A DNA stretch of 64,000 bases from Martinezella rhizogenes (GCF_007002745.1 NZ_SGNY01000001.1:1-64000), one strand, 5' to 3'. Positions 18,020 to 27,273 are shown, numbered from the stretch's first letter. The notes: generated by a model not told the origin, from the letters alone. Numbers and translations: made by a program.

Positions 18020-19380
18020 TCGCCGTCATTCCACGGTTCGGCCCAGTCCGCCTCTTCGAGAACCGGCATCATGGTCCTGCCTTCAACAAGCGCCAGCAAT
18101 TGCTGAGCAATGCCCGTCCAGGTGAACAGGCTGCGCGCCTTGTGCGCGCCCATACGCGAAAGCCGCCCGTAAAGCCGCTCATGCTTGAAGGGTTTCATCA
18201 TGGTAATGCCGAGGTCTTCCTTGTCGAAAGGATCGGCAAACAATGCATGGCGGCCATAGCTCACAGCGCGGAACAACCCGCCATGGATGGTAACGACGGT
18301 CGGCGTGCCGCTGGCCATCGCTTCGATCGCCGTCATGCCGAAAGGTTCGTAACGGCTGGAAAGCACGAAAAGATCGGCGGCGCGGTAGATATCCGGCAGG
18401 TCCTCATCCGCGACGTATCCGGAAAACGCCACCTTGTCTTCCAGTCCAAGCGCTTTCACGCGGTCCTTCAGCTGGTTGAGAATGGTGGTTTCCTGTTCGT
18501 CCATGTTCTCGCCGCCGACGGCCAGATGCAGGCGGGCTTCCGGTTCGCGCTCGGCAAGGACGGAAAAGCCGTCGATCAAAAGGTCGTAACCCTTGTTGGT
18601 GGCCAGCCGCCCCAGCGCCAGCACCACCTTGCCCTCGAAACCGAAACGCTGGCGGATCATCTGCCGCGTCGCATCCGAAACCGGGAAGAAGCGGTTGTCG
18701 TCATAACCCGGCGGGATCATGTGGATGTGTTTGCGCTTTTGCCCGTAATCTTCAATCAGCACGTCAAGCTGAACCGGCGTCGTGGCAATCACCATGTCGC
18801 AGCTGCGATAGATGATCAGCTCGTGCTGGATGCGCTCCTTGAAATTGAATTCCAGTTCGAACGTATCGGCCTTTTCCGGATAGTCGGTCTCCATCTGGCG
18901 TTTCTTCCAGATGCCGAGCGAATGCGGTGTGTGCAGATGCGGGATTTTCAGCGCTTCGGACAGTCGCTGCCCGGCCACGCCCGCATCCCAGTAATGGCTG
19001 TTGATGAAGGAGTAATTGAGGTCGTTTTTCTTGATGAAACGCAGTGCGTTTTCGCACCATTCCATCAGGTGGCGATGCAGATATTCCTTGGGAATGAAAT
19101 CGCGCCCGCCACAGGGAATGCGCACCACACGGACGCGCTCGTCAACCTCGTCGAATTCCGGCTGGTCTTCGAAGCGGCGGGTATAAAGATCGACAGTATA
19201 ACCGAGCTGGCCGAGTTTGCGTGCAAGCTCAAGCACATAAACCACCTGTCCACCGGTGTCGGCAGCGCCCAGTGGCGGGTGCGCGGCGACATAGCCATGC
19301 GTCGATATGAGAGCTATCCGCGGATAGCGTTCAGTTTCGCTCGTGGTTGTCATGGGTCCCATCTTGGTAAATTTTTCCAA
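18016..19380 (-). CDS. mfpsA: Mannosylfructose-phosphate synthase
   Basis: A 454-residue GT4-family retaining glycosyltransferase resembling sucrose-phosphate synthase. It transfers mannose from GDP-mannose to fructose 6-phosphate in the pathway described from A. tumefaciens. Visible are the N-terminal 'PLGAADTGGQVVYVLELARK' (acceptor-side glycine loop), 'HTPHSLGIWKKRQME', 'IPPGYDDNRFFPVSD' and the C-terminal E-X7-E region 'SSRYEPFGMTAIEAMASGTP'. Specificity for mannose rather than glucose is taken from knowledge of the Agrobacterium enzyme and from its adjacent phosphatase, not from a residue I can read. The product is a compatible solute. Confidence 0.9.
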   Translation of the reverse strand: MEKFTKMGPMTTTSETERYPRIALISTHGYVAAHPPLGAADTGGQVVYVLELARKLGQLGYTVDLYTRRFEDQPEFDEVDERVRVVRIPCGGRDFIPKEYLHRHLMEWCENALRFIKKNDLNYSFINSHYWDAGVAGQRLSEALKIPHLHTPHSLGIWKKRQMETDYPEKADTFELEFNFKERIQHELIIYRSCDMVIATTPVQLDVLIEDYGQKRKHIHMIPPGYDDNRFFPVSDATRQMIRQRFGFEGKVVLALGRLATNKGYDLLIDGFSVLAEREPEARLHLAVGGENMDEQETTILNQLKDRVKALGLEDKVAFSGYVADEDLPDIYRAADLFVLSSRYEPFGMTAIEAMASGTPTVVTIHGGLFRAVSYGRHALFADPFDKEDLGITMMKPFKHERLYGRLSRMGAHKARSLFTWTGIAQQLLALVEGRTMMPVLEEADWAEPWNDGD

Positions 19381-19465
19381 TTAACCCGATAAAAAGACCA
19401 AAGAGCACAAAAGGTTCCATAAAAACCTGAATAAAATAGGTGCCGTATTTCGCCGGATAGCGTTT

Positions 19466-20239
19466 TCAGACGCTGCGCTGCTGCTGCCTCAAACGGGAAA
19501 TCCGGTCCCATTCACGCGCCTGATGCGCCCTGGATGTCGTCTCTACGATGAAGTCGATATGAGCCTCTGCCGCAGCCCTTGCCGCCGCCGGATCGCCGCT
19601 CGCGATGGCGTCATGGATGGCGATATGCTGTCTCAGCACCTCGTCATGGGCGCCCGCGACGGTGAAGATGAGATGGCGATTGTAAAAGATGTCGTCGCTC
19701 AAAAGCCGGTAGCAGGACCGCAACGTGTGCATCAGCACGATATTATGCGCCGCCTCGCCAATGGCGTTGTGAAATTCCACATCGCCGGAAAGCTCGTCAT
19801 CGAAACGGCCGGCCTCATGGGCTTCCCGCATCCTGTCGACGATGGCGGCGAGGTTGCGCCTGTCCGGCTCTGTCGCCCGTTGCGCTGCAAGTTCGGCGGT
19901 CATGCCTTCGATATAACGGCGATATTCGAGAAAATCCCGCGTTGCCCGGCTGTGGCGGGTGATCAGCGCACTCAGGGGGTCGGAAAACACCGGGCCGACA
20001 ATATCCGCGACGAACGTGCCGCCGCCATGTCTGCTGACGAGAAGGCCACGGGTTTCAAGCTCCTTCAGTGCTTCCCGAAGGATCGGCCGCGAGACGTCCA
20101 GCTTTTGCGCCAGTTCACGCTCGCCGGGCAGGCGGTCGCCATCCCGCAATATGCCGTCGAGGATCAGTTCCTCGAAGCGTAGGATCACCTCCTGCGATGT
20201 GCGGCTGTGCTCGATGCGCGCAAAAAGCGTTTCATCCAT
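19466..20239 (-). CDS. GntR family regulator, FCD (FadR-like) subgroup
   Basis: A 257-residue regulator. The GntR winged helix is at residues 10-80 ('RLPGERELAQKLDVSRPILR', 'LETRGLLVSRHGGGTFVADI'), followed by an all-helical FCD ligand domain with conserved metal-binding acidic and His positions ('DVEFHNAIGEAAHN', 'HIAIHDAIASGDPAAARAAA'). FCD regulators usually respond to organic acids such as lactate, glycolate or pyruvate. The start at 20239 ('MDETLFARIE') fits the family; an upstream in-frame ATG at 20308 adds unrelated sequence. The glcDEF operon is about 3 kb away and is a conceivable but unproved target. Confidence 0.87.
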   Translation of the reverse strand: MDETLFARIEHSRTSQEVILRFEELILDGILRDGDRLPGERELAQKLDVSRPILREALKELETRGLLVSRHGGGTFVADIVGPVFSDPLSALITRHSRATRDFLEYRRYIEGMTAELAAQRATEPDRRNLAAIVDRMREAHEAGRFDDELSGDVEFHNAIGEAAHNIVLMHTLRSCYRLLSDDIFYNRHLIFTVAGAHDEVLRQHIAIHDAIASGDPAAARAAAEAHIDFIVETTSRAHQAREWDRISRLRQQQRSV

Positions 20240-20306
20240 CGCAGAAGTCTCCGGCGAAATCCCGCCCCTGATTTTGATATTGGGCAAATTATCAGCCAAG
20301 CATTGC

Positions 20307-20329
20307 ACTGGTCAAATATTCTGTCCAGT
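20307..20329. promoter_or_regulatory. Possible regulator-binding inverted repeat upstream of the GntR gene
   Basis: Imperfect palindrome with arms 'actgg' and 'ccagt' around an AT-rich centre ('tcaaatattctgt'), 68-90 bases upstream of the GntR start codon. FCD-type regulators often autoregulate through such sites; the assignment rests on position and symmetry only. Confidence 0.3.
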
Positions 20330-20536
20330 TCCGAGCGAGTGGCGTCTTGTGTAGCTGCGGCAACTCGGCATCTGCCTTTCCAAACTGGCTTTTGTTAAAG
20401 CAGGCTTGGGGCAGGGTGACGATGGCGGATTTTTGTCGTCAGATGGATCAAAACAATTACATCGGCTTCGATTGCGATGTTTTCATTGTGATCGATGTTT
20501 TAGAAATCCGGGATAGGAAGCGGGGACGAAATCGCA

Positions 20537-21811
20537 ATGGCCAAGGGTAGATTTGCTTTCGCAAGCGCGCCGGAAAGATCGCTGGCGCTCGGGGAGGTTC
20601 ATGCGCGGCCGACGGTGCTTCTCGCACCCTCGCGCATCATCGTCCAGCTCGCCTTCATGATGGATGGCGGTTCGGCCGTGCATCACTCGGTCATCGCGGA
20701 AATGTCGCGCAGCCGCGGTGTTGCGCCGCCGGAACGCGATGCCCGCCACCATGCCATGCCCTGGGGGCAGGGGACCTTGCGCTGGGAGCGGCATACCGAA
20801 TTTTCGACCTGGTTCTGGGATGGCCCCGCGCCGGAAAAATTCGGCGGCGAGATTGCCGGCGATCCCTTCGGCGACGGCTTTTCGCCGCCCGGCTCGCTGA
20901 TCTCGGGCGTGCGGCTTGAAATCCGTCCGGAAAACGGCGTGGCGTCTCAGGCAGAGACGATCTTCGAGCCGACCAGCCTCTGTCACAGCGACGTGCGCGA
21001 CGGTCAGGCGGCGATCCTCACCGATTTCCGGCAGGATCGCGACGGGCTGACGCAGATATTGGTGATCGACCGGGGCCTCACCGATTACAGCCGTGGCGCG
21101 CTGGTGCAGCGGCTTCTCGATATCGAGACCTATCGCACCCTTGCCATGCTCGGCTTGCCGATGGCGCAGACGCTTTCGCCCGAAATCCGCCGCATCGAGG
21201 ATGGCCTGACCGGTATCACCCAGCGCATGAAAAACGGCGCGCGCGACGAGGCGGACGCGCTGCTGGCGGAAATGACCCGGCTTGCGGCGGAACTGGAAGC
21301 CAATGCCGCGCTCAGCCTCTATCGTTTCGGCGCCAGCCGCGCCTATGACGGCATCGTGCGCGAACGCATCCGGGCGCTTGCGGAAACCCCGGTGCAGGGC
21401 CACGAGACCATGGGCAGCTTTCTGGAACGGCGCATGGCGCCGGCCATGCGCACGTGCCAGTCGGTGGAGGAGCGGCAGGCCAATCTGTCGCGCAAGCTCT
21501 ATCGCGCTACGGCGCTCGTCCGAAGCTGGATCGATGTGGAACTGGAACGGCAGAATACGGTGTTGCTGAACACCATGAACAAGCGCGCCGCTATGCAGCT
21601 TCGCCTGCAGCAGACGGTCGAAGGCCTCTCGGTCGCCGCCATTTCCTATTATGTCGTCGGCCTCATCGGTTATCTCACCAAGGCGATCAGCCATGATGTG
21701 CTGCCGCTCGACCCCGCCGTGGTCACCGGCATCTCCGTTCCCTTCGCGGTCCTCGGCGTCTGGTGGGTGGTGCGCCGCATCCGCCGCTCCCATGCCGAGG
21801 GCGGGCACTGA
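20537..21811 (+). CDS. DUF3422 family membrane protein
   Basis: A 424-residue protein matching the layout of DUF3422 as I remember it: a long soluble N-terminal region starting 'PERSLALGEVHARPTVLLAP', a helical middle ('RMKNGARDEADALLAEMTRL'), and two C-terminal hydrophobic segments ('SVAAISYYVVGLIGYLTKAI' and 'ISVPFAVLGVWWVV') ending in a basic tail. It is probably anchored in the inner membrane with most of the protein cytoplasmic. The function is unknown. It is monocistronic, and a family A palindromic repeat follows it. Confidence 0.82.
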   Translation: MAKGRFAFASAPERSLALGEVHARPTVLLAPSRIIVQLAFMMDGGSAVHHSVIAEMSRSRGVAPPERDARHHAMPWGQGTLRWERHTEFSTWFWDGPAPEKFGGEIAGDPFGDGFSPPGSLISGVRLEIRPENGVASQAETIFEPTSLCHSDVRDGQAAILTDFRQDRDGLTQILVIDRGLTDYSRGALVQRLLDIETYRTLAMLGLPMAQTLSPEIRRIEDGLTGITQRMKNGARDEADALLAEMTRLAAELEANAALSLYRFGASRAYDGIVRERIRALAETPVQGHETMGSFLERRMAPAMRTCQSVEERQANLSRKLYRATALVRSWIDVELERQNTVLLNTMNKRAAMQLRLQQTVEGLSVAAISYYVVGLIGYLTKAISHDVLPLDPAVVTGISVPFAVLGVWWVVRRIRRSHAEGGH

Positions 21812-21822
21812 GGGCCAAGTTT

Positions 21823-21960
21823 CCCTCATTCCTGTTCCCGGGAACGAGCCCGAGAATGTCACAGGAATCCAGCCGACGCGCGTCCGCGCGGCGGGAAGGA
21901 CTCCTTTCAGCCCGAGGACTTGGGCTGGCTGGATCCCTGTGACAGGCACAGGGATGAGGG
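21823..21960. repeat. Family A palindromic repeat (copy 3)
   Basis: A full-length copy of about 138 bases. The outer arms are 'ccctcattcctgttcccggg' on the left and 'gtgacaggcacagggatgag' on the right, with the inner elements 'gacgcgcgtccgcgcggcgg' and 'cccgaggacttgggctggct'. The middle is in the opposite orientation relative to the copy at 27274. It fills the gap between the DUF3422 gene and the convergent LysR gene. Confidence 0.75.
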
Positions 21961-21990
21961 AGGATAGGTGGTGCCGACGCGACGCCTGCC

Positions 21991-22890
21991 TCAACCCTGC
22001 TCCCAATAGGGTGAAGGCCCATAGAGCCCGGCCAGATAGTCGATGAACAGTCGAACCTTCGCAGGCAGGAACTGCCGGCTCGGATAAACCGCCGAGAGAG
22101 TGACGTTTCGCGACCCTTCATAGCCAGGGAGAACCTGTACCAGTTTGCCGGCGCGCAATTCATGGCCGATATCCCAGGTGGAACGCAGTGCAATGCCAAG
22201 TCCTGAAATCACCGCCTCGCGGATCACCTCGCTGGAATTGGTGACCAGCATGCCTTCCGGGCGAATACTGAGCGCGCCGCCCGGTCCTTCCAGTCGCCAT
22301 ACATCATTATTATGTGCCGGCAGGCAGCGGTGCTTCTTCAGATCCTCGATTGTTGCAGGCATGCCGTGCGCGGCCACATAATTCGCCGAGGCGCAGAGCA
22401 CCCGGCGCACCGGCGCCAGCCTGCGGGCCACGAGGCTGGAGGAATTCAGATCGGCGATACGGATGGCCAGATCGTAACCACCCTCGATGATGTCGATGAA
22501 TTCGTCGCTCAGCACTAGATTGACCGAAAGATCAGGATGCCGCTCCATGAAACCCTTCAGATGCGGCGCGATATGCATGCGCCCGAAGGAGGTCGGCGCG
22601 GAAACCTTCAGCGTGCCGTTGACCGTATTGGCGCGGCCGGACACGAAATCCTCGGCCTCCTCCAGCCCTTCCAGCACGGCCAGTACACGCTCATAAAAAC
22701 CCTGCCCCGCTTCGGTCAGCGAGATTTGCCGCGTGGTGCGCTGAAAAAGCCGCGCCCCGAGCTTTTCTTCCAGCCGCTTGATGCGCTTGGAAATGACGGC
22801 GGGCGAATAACCAAGCTCCCTTGCGGCCAGCGACATGCTGCCGGAAGCGGCAACGCTTGCGAAGACTTCCAGATCGCCGAGATTCGTCAT
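21991..22890 (-). CDS. LysR family transcriptional regulator
   Basis: A 299-residue LysR-type regulator of the CrgA/DmlR-like subgroup: HTH 'NLGDLEVFASVAASGSMSLA' and 'YSPAVISKRIKRLEEKLGAR' at residues 3-50, followed by 'RTTRQISLTEAGQGFYERV' and the effector domain ('TFGRMHIAPH'-like 'TSFGRMHIAPHLKGFMERHP'). It is transcribed divergently from glcD with 110 bases between the start codons, the usual arrangement for a LysR regulator and its target, so control of glycolate oxidation is a reasonable inference. Confidence 0.9.
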   Translation of the reverse strand: MTNLGDLEVFASVAASGSMSLAARELGYSPAVISKRIKRLEEKLGARLFQRTTRQISLTEAGQGFYERVLAVLEGLEEAEDFVSGRANTVNGTLKVSAPTSFGRMHIAPHLKGFMERHPDLSVNLVLSDEFIDIIEGGYDLAIRIADLNSSSLVARRLAPVRRVLCASANYVAAHGMPATIEDLKKHRCLPAHNNDVWRLEGPGGALSIRPEGMLVTNSSEVIREAVISGLGIALRSTWDIGHELRAGKLVQVLPGYEGSRNVTLSAVYPSRQFLPAKVRLFIDYLAGLYGPSPYWEQG

Positions 22891-23000
22891 AGTTGCCCTC
22901 GATTGTTTCCAGAATGGAAAAAATCCATAACATTTGATTGCGCCGTTTCAAAGTGGTAAAGAAAGAATACCAGTTGGGAAAATGGCAGGGAGGAGGCGCG

Positions 23001-24434
23001 GTGACGCAGCCGATCAAGTTTCTGGAGCCGCGCGCGAAAGTCGTCGCCGGCCGCGACCGCATCATAGCGGACCTCAAGGATATTCTGCCGGCGGACTGTC
23101 TTGTGCACGAACCGCGCGAACTTGTGCCTTTTGAAACCGACGCCTTCGTCTCCTATCGCCGCCTGCCGCTGGCCGTGGCGTTGCCGAAAACGACGGAGGA
23201 GGTGGCGGCGGTGATGAAGTATTGTCACCGCTACGGCATTCCGGTCGTTCCGCGTGGGGCCGGCACCTCGCTCTCCGGCGGCGCGATCCCGCAGGAAGAT
23301 GCGGTGGTGATCGGCCTTTCGAAGATGGCCTCGATCCTCGAACTGGATTTTTATAACCGTACGGCGCGGGTGCAGGCGGGCGTCACCAATCTTTCCATTT
23401 CCGATGCGGCCGGCGCGGAAGGTTTCTTCTATGCGCCGGACCCCAGCTCGCAGCTTGCCTGCACCATCGGCGGCAATATCGGCATGAATTCCGGCGGCGC
23501 GCATTGTCTGAAATACGGTGTCACCACCAATAATCTGCTCGGCGTGAAAATGGTGCTGGTGGATGGCACGGTGCTGGAACTGGGCGGCAAGCACCTCGAT
23601 GCTGCCGGCTACGATCTGCTCGCCCTTGTCTGCGGCTCGGAAGGCCAGCTCGGTATCGTGACGGAAGCGACAGTGCGGCTGATCGCCAGGCCGGCAGGCG
23701 CGCGACCGGTGCTGTTCGGCTTCGAGACGTCGGAGGAGGCCGGCTCCTGCGTGGCCGATATTATCGGCGCGGGTATCATCCCGGTCGCCATCGAATTCAT
23801 GGACAAGCCGGCCATCGAAATCTGCGAGGCCTTCGCCAAAGCGGGTTATCCGCTGGATGTCGGCGCGCTACTGATCGTCGAGGTCGAAGGCTCCGAGGCG
23901 GAAATGGACGCCATGCTGGCCGACATCGTGGCGATTGCCCGAAAACATGGCGTGAAGACCGTGAAGGAGTGCCAGTCGGCCATGGAGGCGGCGGCGATCT
24001 GGAAAGGCCGCAAATCCGCCTTCGGCGCAACCGGCCGCATCGCGGATTATATCTGCATGGATGGCACCGTGCCGCTCTCCCAGCTTTCTTATGTGCTGAA
24101 GAAGACGAGCGAAATCACCGACCGGCTCGGCCTGCGCGTCGCCAATGTCTTCCATGCCGGCGATGGCAACATGCATCCGCTCATCCTGTTCAACGCCAAC
24201 GATCCGGAGGATGCGGCCCGCGCGGAAGAGGCAGGCAATGAAATATTGAAGCTCTGCGTCGATGCCGGCGGCTGTTTGACCGGCGAACATGGTGTGGGCA
24301 TCGAAAAACGGGATTTGATGCGCCACCAGTATGGTGAGGCCGATCTTGCCCAGCAGATGGCGGTGCGGGCGGCTTTCGATGAGGGCTGGCTGATGAACCC
24401 TTCCAAGGTGTTTCCGCTGGAGGGGAGGGGATGA
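23001..24434 (+). CDS. glcD: Glycolate oxidase subunit GlcD (FAD-linked)
   Basis: A 477-residue FAD-dependent oxidoreductase of the GlcD/D-lactate dehydrogenase group that oxidises glycolate to glyoxylate as part of the membrane-associated GlcDEF complex. The PCMH-type FAD domain shows 'VPRGAGTSLSGGAIPQEDAV' at about residue 83 and 'GNIGMNSGGAHCLKYGVTTN'. The C-terminal cap ends with 'NVFHAGDGNMHPLILFNAND' and 'CLTGEHGVGIEKRDLM'. A GTG at 23001 is chosen because 'ggaggaggcgcg'-like sequence (Shine-Dalgarno at 22989-22996) lies just upstream; the ATG at 22938 has none. It is the first gene of glcDEF. Confidence 0.92.
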   Translation: MTQPIKFLEPRAKVVAGRDRIIADLKDILPADCLVHEPRELVPFETDAFVSYRRLPLAVALPKTTEEVAAVMKYCHRYGIPVVPRGAGTSLSGGAIPQEDAVVIGLSKMASILELDFYNRTARVQAGVTNLSISDAAGAEGFFYAPDPSSQLACTIGGNIGMNSGGAHCLKYGVTTNNLLGVKMVLVDGTVLELGGKHLDAAGYDLLALVCGSEGQLGIVTEATVRLIARPAGARPVLFGFETSEEAGSCVADIIGAGIIPVAIEFMDKPAIEICEAFAKAGYPLDVGALLIVEVEGSEAEMDAMLADIVAIARKHGVKTVKECQSAMEAAAIWKGRKSAFGATGRIADYICMDGTVPLSQLSYVLKKTSEITDRLGLRVANVFHAGDGNMHPLILFNANDPEDAARAEEAGNEILKLCVDAGGCLTGEHGVGIEKRDLMRHQYGEADLAQQMAVRAAFDEGWLMNPSKVFPLEGRG

Positions 24435-24470
24435 TGGGTGTGAATTTTGTGACGATGGTGGGTGTGGCTT

Positions 24471-24625
24471 ACCCCCCTCTGCCCTCCCGGGCATCTCCCC
24501 CTCAAGGGGGGAGATTGGCGAGACGCACCGGCGTCGCTCCATCTCGACCGAAGAAAAACGCGGGACCTTGCCGCGAGTCGATCTCCCCCCTTGAGGGGGA
24601 GATGCCCGGCAGGGCAGAGGGGGGT
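24471..24625. repeat. Long inverted repeat, family B, between glcD and glcE
   Basis: A 155-base hairpin-forming element. The left arm runs from 'cccccctctgccctcccggg' through 'catctccccctcaagg'; the right arm reads back as 'ccttgagggggagatgcccg' and 'gcagggcagaggggggt'. The arms are about 45 bases and nearly perfect, around a roughly 65-base centre. A related element at 52486-52607 and a short fragment near 32528 share the run of C and G blocks. Confidence 0.8.
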
Positions 24626-24672
24626 ATCCCTCGCGCAAACGTCGCTATCCCATGCCCGGAGCCCGCGACCCC

Positions 24673-25887
24673 ATGCTGACCCCCTACGCAGAAACTCAGG
24701 TCGCCGACATCATCCGCGATCACGCCGCGCGTAAAAGCGCGCTGAAAATCATCGGCGGCAACACCCGCTCCGGTTTCGGCAATGCTGTCGCAGCAGATGA
24801 AGCACTCTCTTCCCGCGCGATGAACGGCATCGTCTCCTACCTGCCCGCCGAAATGGTCATGACCGTCAAGGCCGGCACCCCGCTCGCCATCGTCGAAGCG
24901 GCTCTCGCGGAAAACCGCCAGATGATGGCCTTCGAGCCGATGGATCACCGCCCGATCATGGGCACCGAAGGTGAACCGACCATCGGCGGCGTCTTCGCCG
25001 CCAATGTTTCCGGCCCCCGCCGTTATGTAGCCGGTGCGGCCCGCGACAGCCTGCTCGGTATCCGTTTCGTCAACGGCAGCGGGGATGTGATCAAGGCCGG
25101 CGGCCGGGTGATGAAGAATGTCACCGGGCTCGATCTGTCGAAATTCCTCGCCGGATCGTTCGGCACGCTCGGTTTCCTCACCGAAGTCACCTTCCGTGTC
25201 CTGCCGAAACCGCCTGCGGAAAAAACCGTGGTCGTTTCCGGTCTCGACGATGAAGCGGCGACGCGCATCATGGCGGCGGCAATGGCGATGAGTGTCGAGG
25301 TTTCGGGCGCGGCGCATCTGCCGGAAAGCGTTCGTTCCCGTTTCATCGATGGCGGATTGCCGGACGGACCGGCGACCATCCTGCGGCTGGAAGGGCTCTC
25401 CGCCTCGGTGGAGGCGCGCACGGCCAAACTCCTCTCCGTCATGGACCGGGTCGGGCCGTGGGTGCTGCTGGAGGGCGAGGAGAGCGGGCTTTTGTGGCGT
25501 CAGGTGCGGGATGTCGCGCCATATGTGGGACAGGCAGCGAAGCCCTTGTGGAAAGTATCGGTCGCGCCTTCCGTGGGTCATCAGCTTGTCGCGGCGCTGC
25601 GCATGGAAGCGGGCATCGACGCCTTTTACGACTGGCAGGGCGGCCTTGTCTGGATGCAGATGGAGGCGGACCCCGAGGCGAATTTGCTGCGCGGCGCGAT
25701 CCGGGCGCTCGGCGGCGGCCACGCAACTTTGGTGAGGGCGAGCGATGCGGTGCGCGCCACGGTCGCTGCCTTCGAACCGCGCCCGGCGGCGGAAGCCATC
25801 TTGTCGTCGCGTATCAGGGAGAAGCTCGATCCGGCGGGCATCTTCAATCCCGGCAAGATGGCCGTGACGATCGAAAGGGCGGTCTGA
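24673..25887 (+). CDS. glcE: Glycolate oxidase subunit GlcE (FAD-binding)
   Basis: A 404-residue second FAD-binding subunit of glycolate oxidase. It has a compact FAD_binding_4 domain ('IIGGNTRSGFGNAVAADEAL', 'MGTEGEPTIGGVFAANVSGP', 'DVIKAGGRVMKNVTGLDLSK' and 'FLAGSFGTLGFLTEVTFRVL') and a short C-terminal part ending 'LDPAGIFNPGKMAV', which is the family's usual ending. The ATG at 24673 ('MLTPYAETQVADII') is preferred; an ATG at 24652 would add seven residues. It lies 238 bases after glcD, separated by the family B inverted repeat, and three bases before glcF. Confidence 0.9.
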   Translation: MLTPYAETQVADIIRDHAARKSALKIIGGNTRSGFGNAVAADEALSSRAMNGIVSYLPAEMVMTVKAGTPLAIVEAALAENRQMMAFEPMDHRPIMGTEGEPTIGGVFAANVSGPRRYVAGAARDSLLGIRFVNGSGDVIKAGGRVMKNVTGLDLSKFLAGSFGTLGFLTEVTFRVLPKPPAEKTVVVSGLDDEAATRIMAAAMAMSVEVSGAAHLPESVRSRFIDGGLPDGPATILRLEGLSASVEARTAKLLSVMDRVGPWVLLEGEESGLLWRQVRDVAPYVGQAAKPLWKVSVAPSVGHQLVAALRMEAGIDAFYDWQGGLVWMQMEADPEANLLRGAIRALGGGHATLVRASDAVRATVAAFEPRPAAEAILSSRIREKLDPAGIFNPGKMAVTIERAV

Positions 25888-25890
25888 ACC

Positions 25891-27192
25891 ATGCAAACAT
25901 CCTTCACGCCCGAACAGCTGGCTGATCCGCATGTGGCGGAATCCGAAAAAATCCTGCGCAAATGTGTGCATTGCGGTTTCTGCACGGCCACCTGTCCCAC
26001 CTATGTCACGCTCGGCAACGAGCTGGACAGCCCGCGCGGCCGCATCTACCTCATCAAGGACATGCTGGAAAACAGCCGCCCGGCCGACCGCGAGGTCGTC
26101 ACCCATATCGACCGCTGTCTTTCCTGCCTTGCCTGCACCACCACCTGTCCCTCCGGCGTGGATTACATGCATCTGGTCGATCATGCCCGCGCCCATATCG
26201 AACAGACATACAAGCGCCCCTTCATGGATAGGCTGATCCGCAATCTTCTGGTTGCCGTCCTGCCTCATCCAGCCCGTTTCCGGCTGGCCCTGCATCTGGC
26301 CCGGCTGGCGCGGCCTTTCTCCGGCCTGCTTGCCAAAGTTCCGGCGCTGAAGCCGCTGCAATCCATGCTCGCTCTCGCTCCCGCCGCCGTGCCCGCGGCC
26401 TCCGCGTCAACCCGTCCGGGAGAGCGGCCGGCCGAAGGCGAGAAGCGCGGGCGCGTTGCGATCCTCACCGGCTGCGCCCAGCCGGTGCTCGATCCCGGCA
26501 TCAACGAGGCGACGTTGCGCCTGCTGGCACGGCTCGGCATCGAGGTCGTGGTGCCGAAAGGGGAGGGCTGTTGCGGTTCGCTGGTGCATCATATGGGCCG
26601 GGAGGAAGAGGCGCTCGCCTCGGCAAGGCGCAATGTCGATGTCTGGACGCGTGAGATGGAGAGCGGCGGTCTCGACGCCATCATTATCACCGCTTCCGGC
26701 TGCGGCACCACCATCAAGGATTACGGCCACATGCTGCGGCTCGATCCGGCCTATGCCGAAAAAGCCGCGCGGGTCTCGGCCTTGGCGAAGGACATCACCG
26801 AATATCTCGCCACGCTCGATCTGCCGCAAGGGCAAAATCAGGGTCTCACGGTCGCTTATCATTCCGCCTGCTCCATGCAGCACGGCCAGAAGATCACGCT
26901 CGCCCCGAAACAGCTGCTGAAGGCGGCTGGTTTTACCGTTCGCGATCCGGCGGAAGGGCACCTCTGCTGTGGCTCGGCCGGAACCTACAATATCCTGCAG
27001 CCGGAAATTTCCGCCAAGCTCAAGGCGCGCAAGGTGAAGAATATCGAGGCCACGCGCGCGGATGTCATCGCCACCGGCAATATCGGCTGCATCACGCAGA
27101 TCGGAACCGGTACTGATGTGCCGATCCTGCACACGGTTGAGCTGCTGGACTGGGCCTATGGCGGGCCGAAGCCGGCGAGGCTTTCGGTTTAG
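25891..27192 (+). CDS. glcF: Glycolate oxidase iron-sulfur subunit GlcF
   Basis: A 433-residue iron-sulfur subunit that passes electrons from GlcD/GlcE to the quinone pool. Two ferredoxin-type clusters are visible, 'CVHCGFCTATCPTY' at about residue 24 and 'CLSCLACTTTCPSG' at about 76. These are followed by two CCG domains with 'GEGCCGSLVHHMGREEE' at about 227 and 'GHLCCGSAGTYNILQ' at about 355. A Pro/Ala-rich linker lies near residue 165. The start codon is three bases after the glcE stop, so glcE and glcF are certainly cotranscribed. Confidence 0.94.
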   Translation: MQTSFTPEQLADPHVAESEKILRKCVHCGFCTATCPTYVTLGNELDSPRGRIYLIKDMLENSRPADREVVTHIDRCLSCLACTTTCPSGVDYMHLVDHARAHIEQTYKRPFMDRLIRNLLVAVLPHPARFRLALHLARLARPFSGLLAKVPALKPLQSMLALAPAAVPAASASTRPGERPAEGEKRGRVAILTGCAQPVLDPGINEATLRLLARLGIEVVVPKGEGCCGSLVHHMGREEEALASARRNVDVWTREMESGGLDAIIITASGCGTTIKDYGHMLRLDPAYAEKAARVSALAKDITEYLATLDLPQGQNQGLTVAYHSACSMQHGQKITLAPKQLLKAAGFTVRDPAEGHLCCGSAGTYNILQPEISAKLKARKVKNIEATRADVIATGNIGCITQIGTGTDVPILHTVELLDWAYGGPKPARLSV

Positions 27193-27273
27193 ATCGTGGT
27201 GCGCTCATAGGGCAGTGATCCAGAGCGCCATAACGTGTGCCGCAAAGATTGGATCGTGAGTTTTCTTTGTTCT

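Noticed and set aside
24502..26361. 619-codon minus-strand frame across glcE and glcF
   Set aside because: It crosses two certain genes and a repeat; the translation is shadow-like and its start lies inside glcF.
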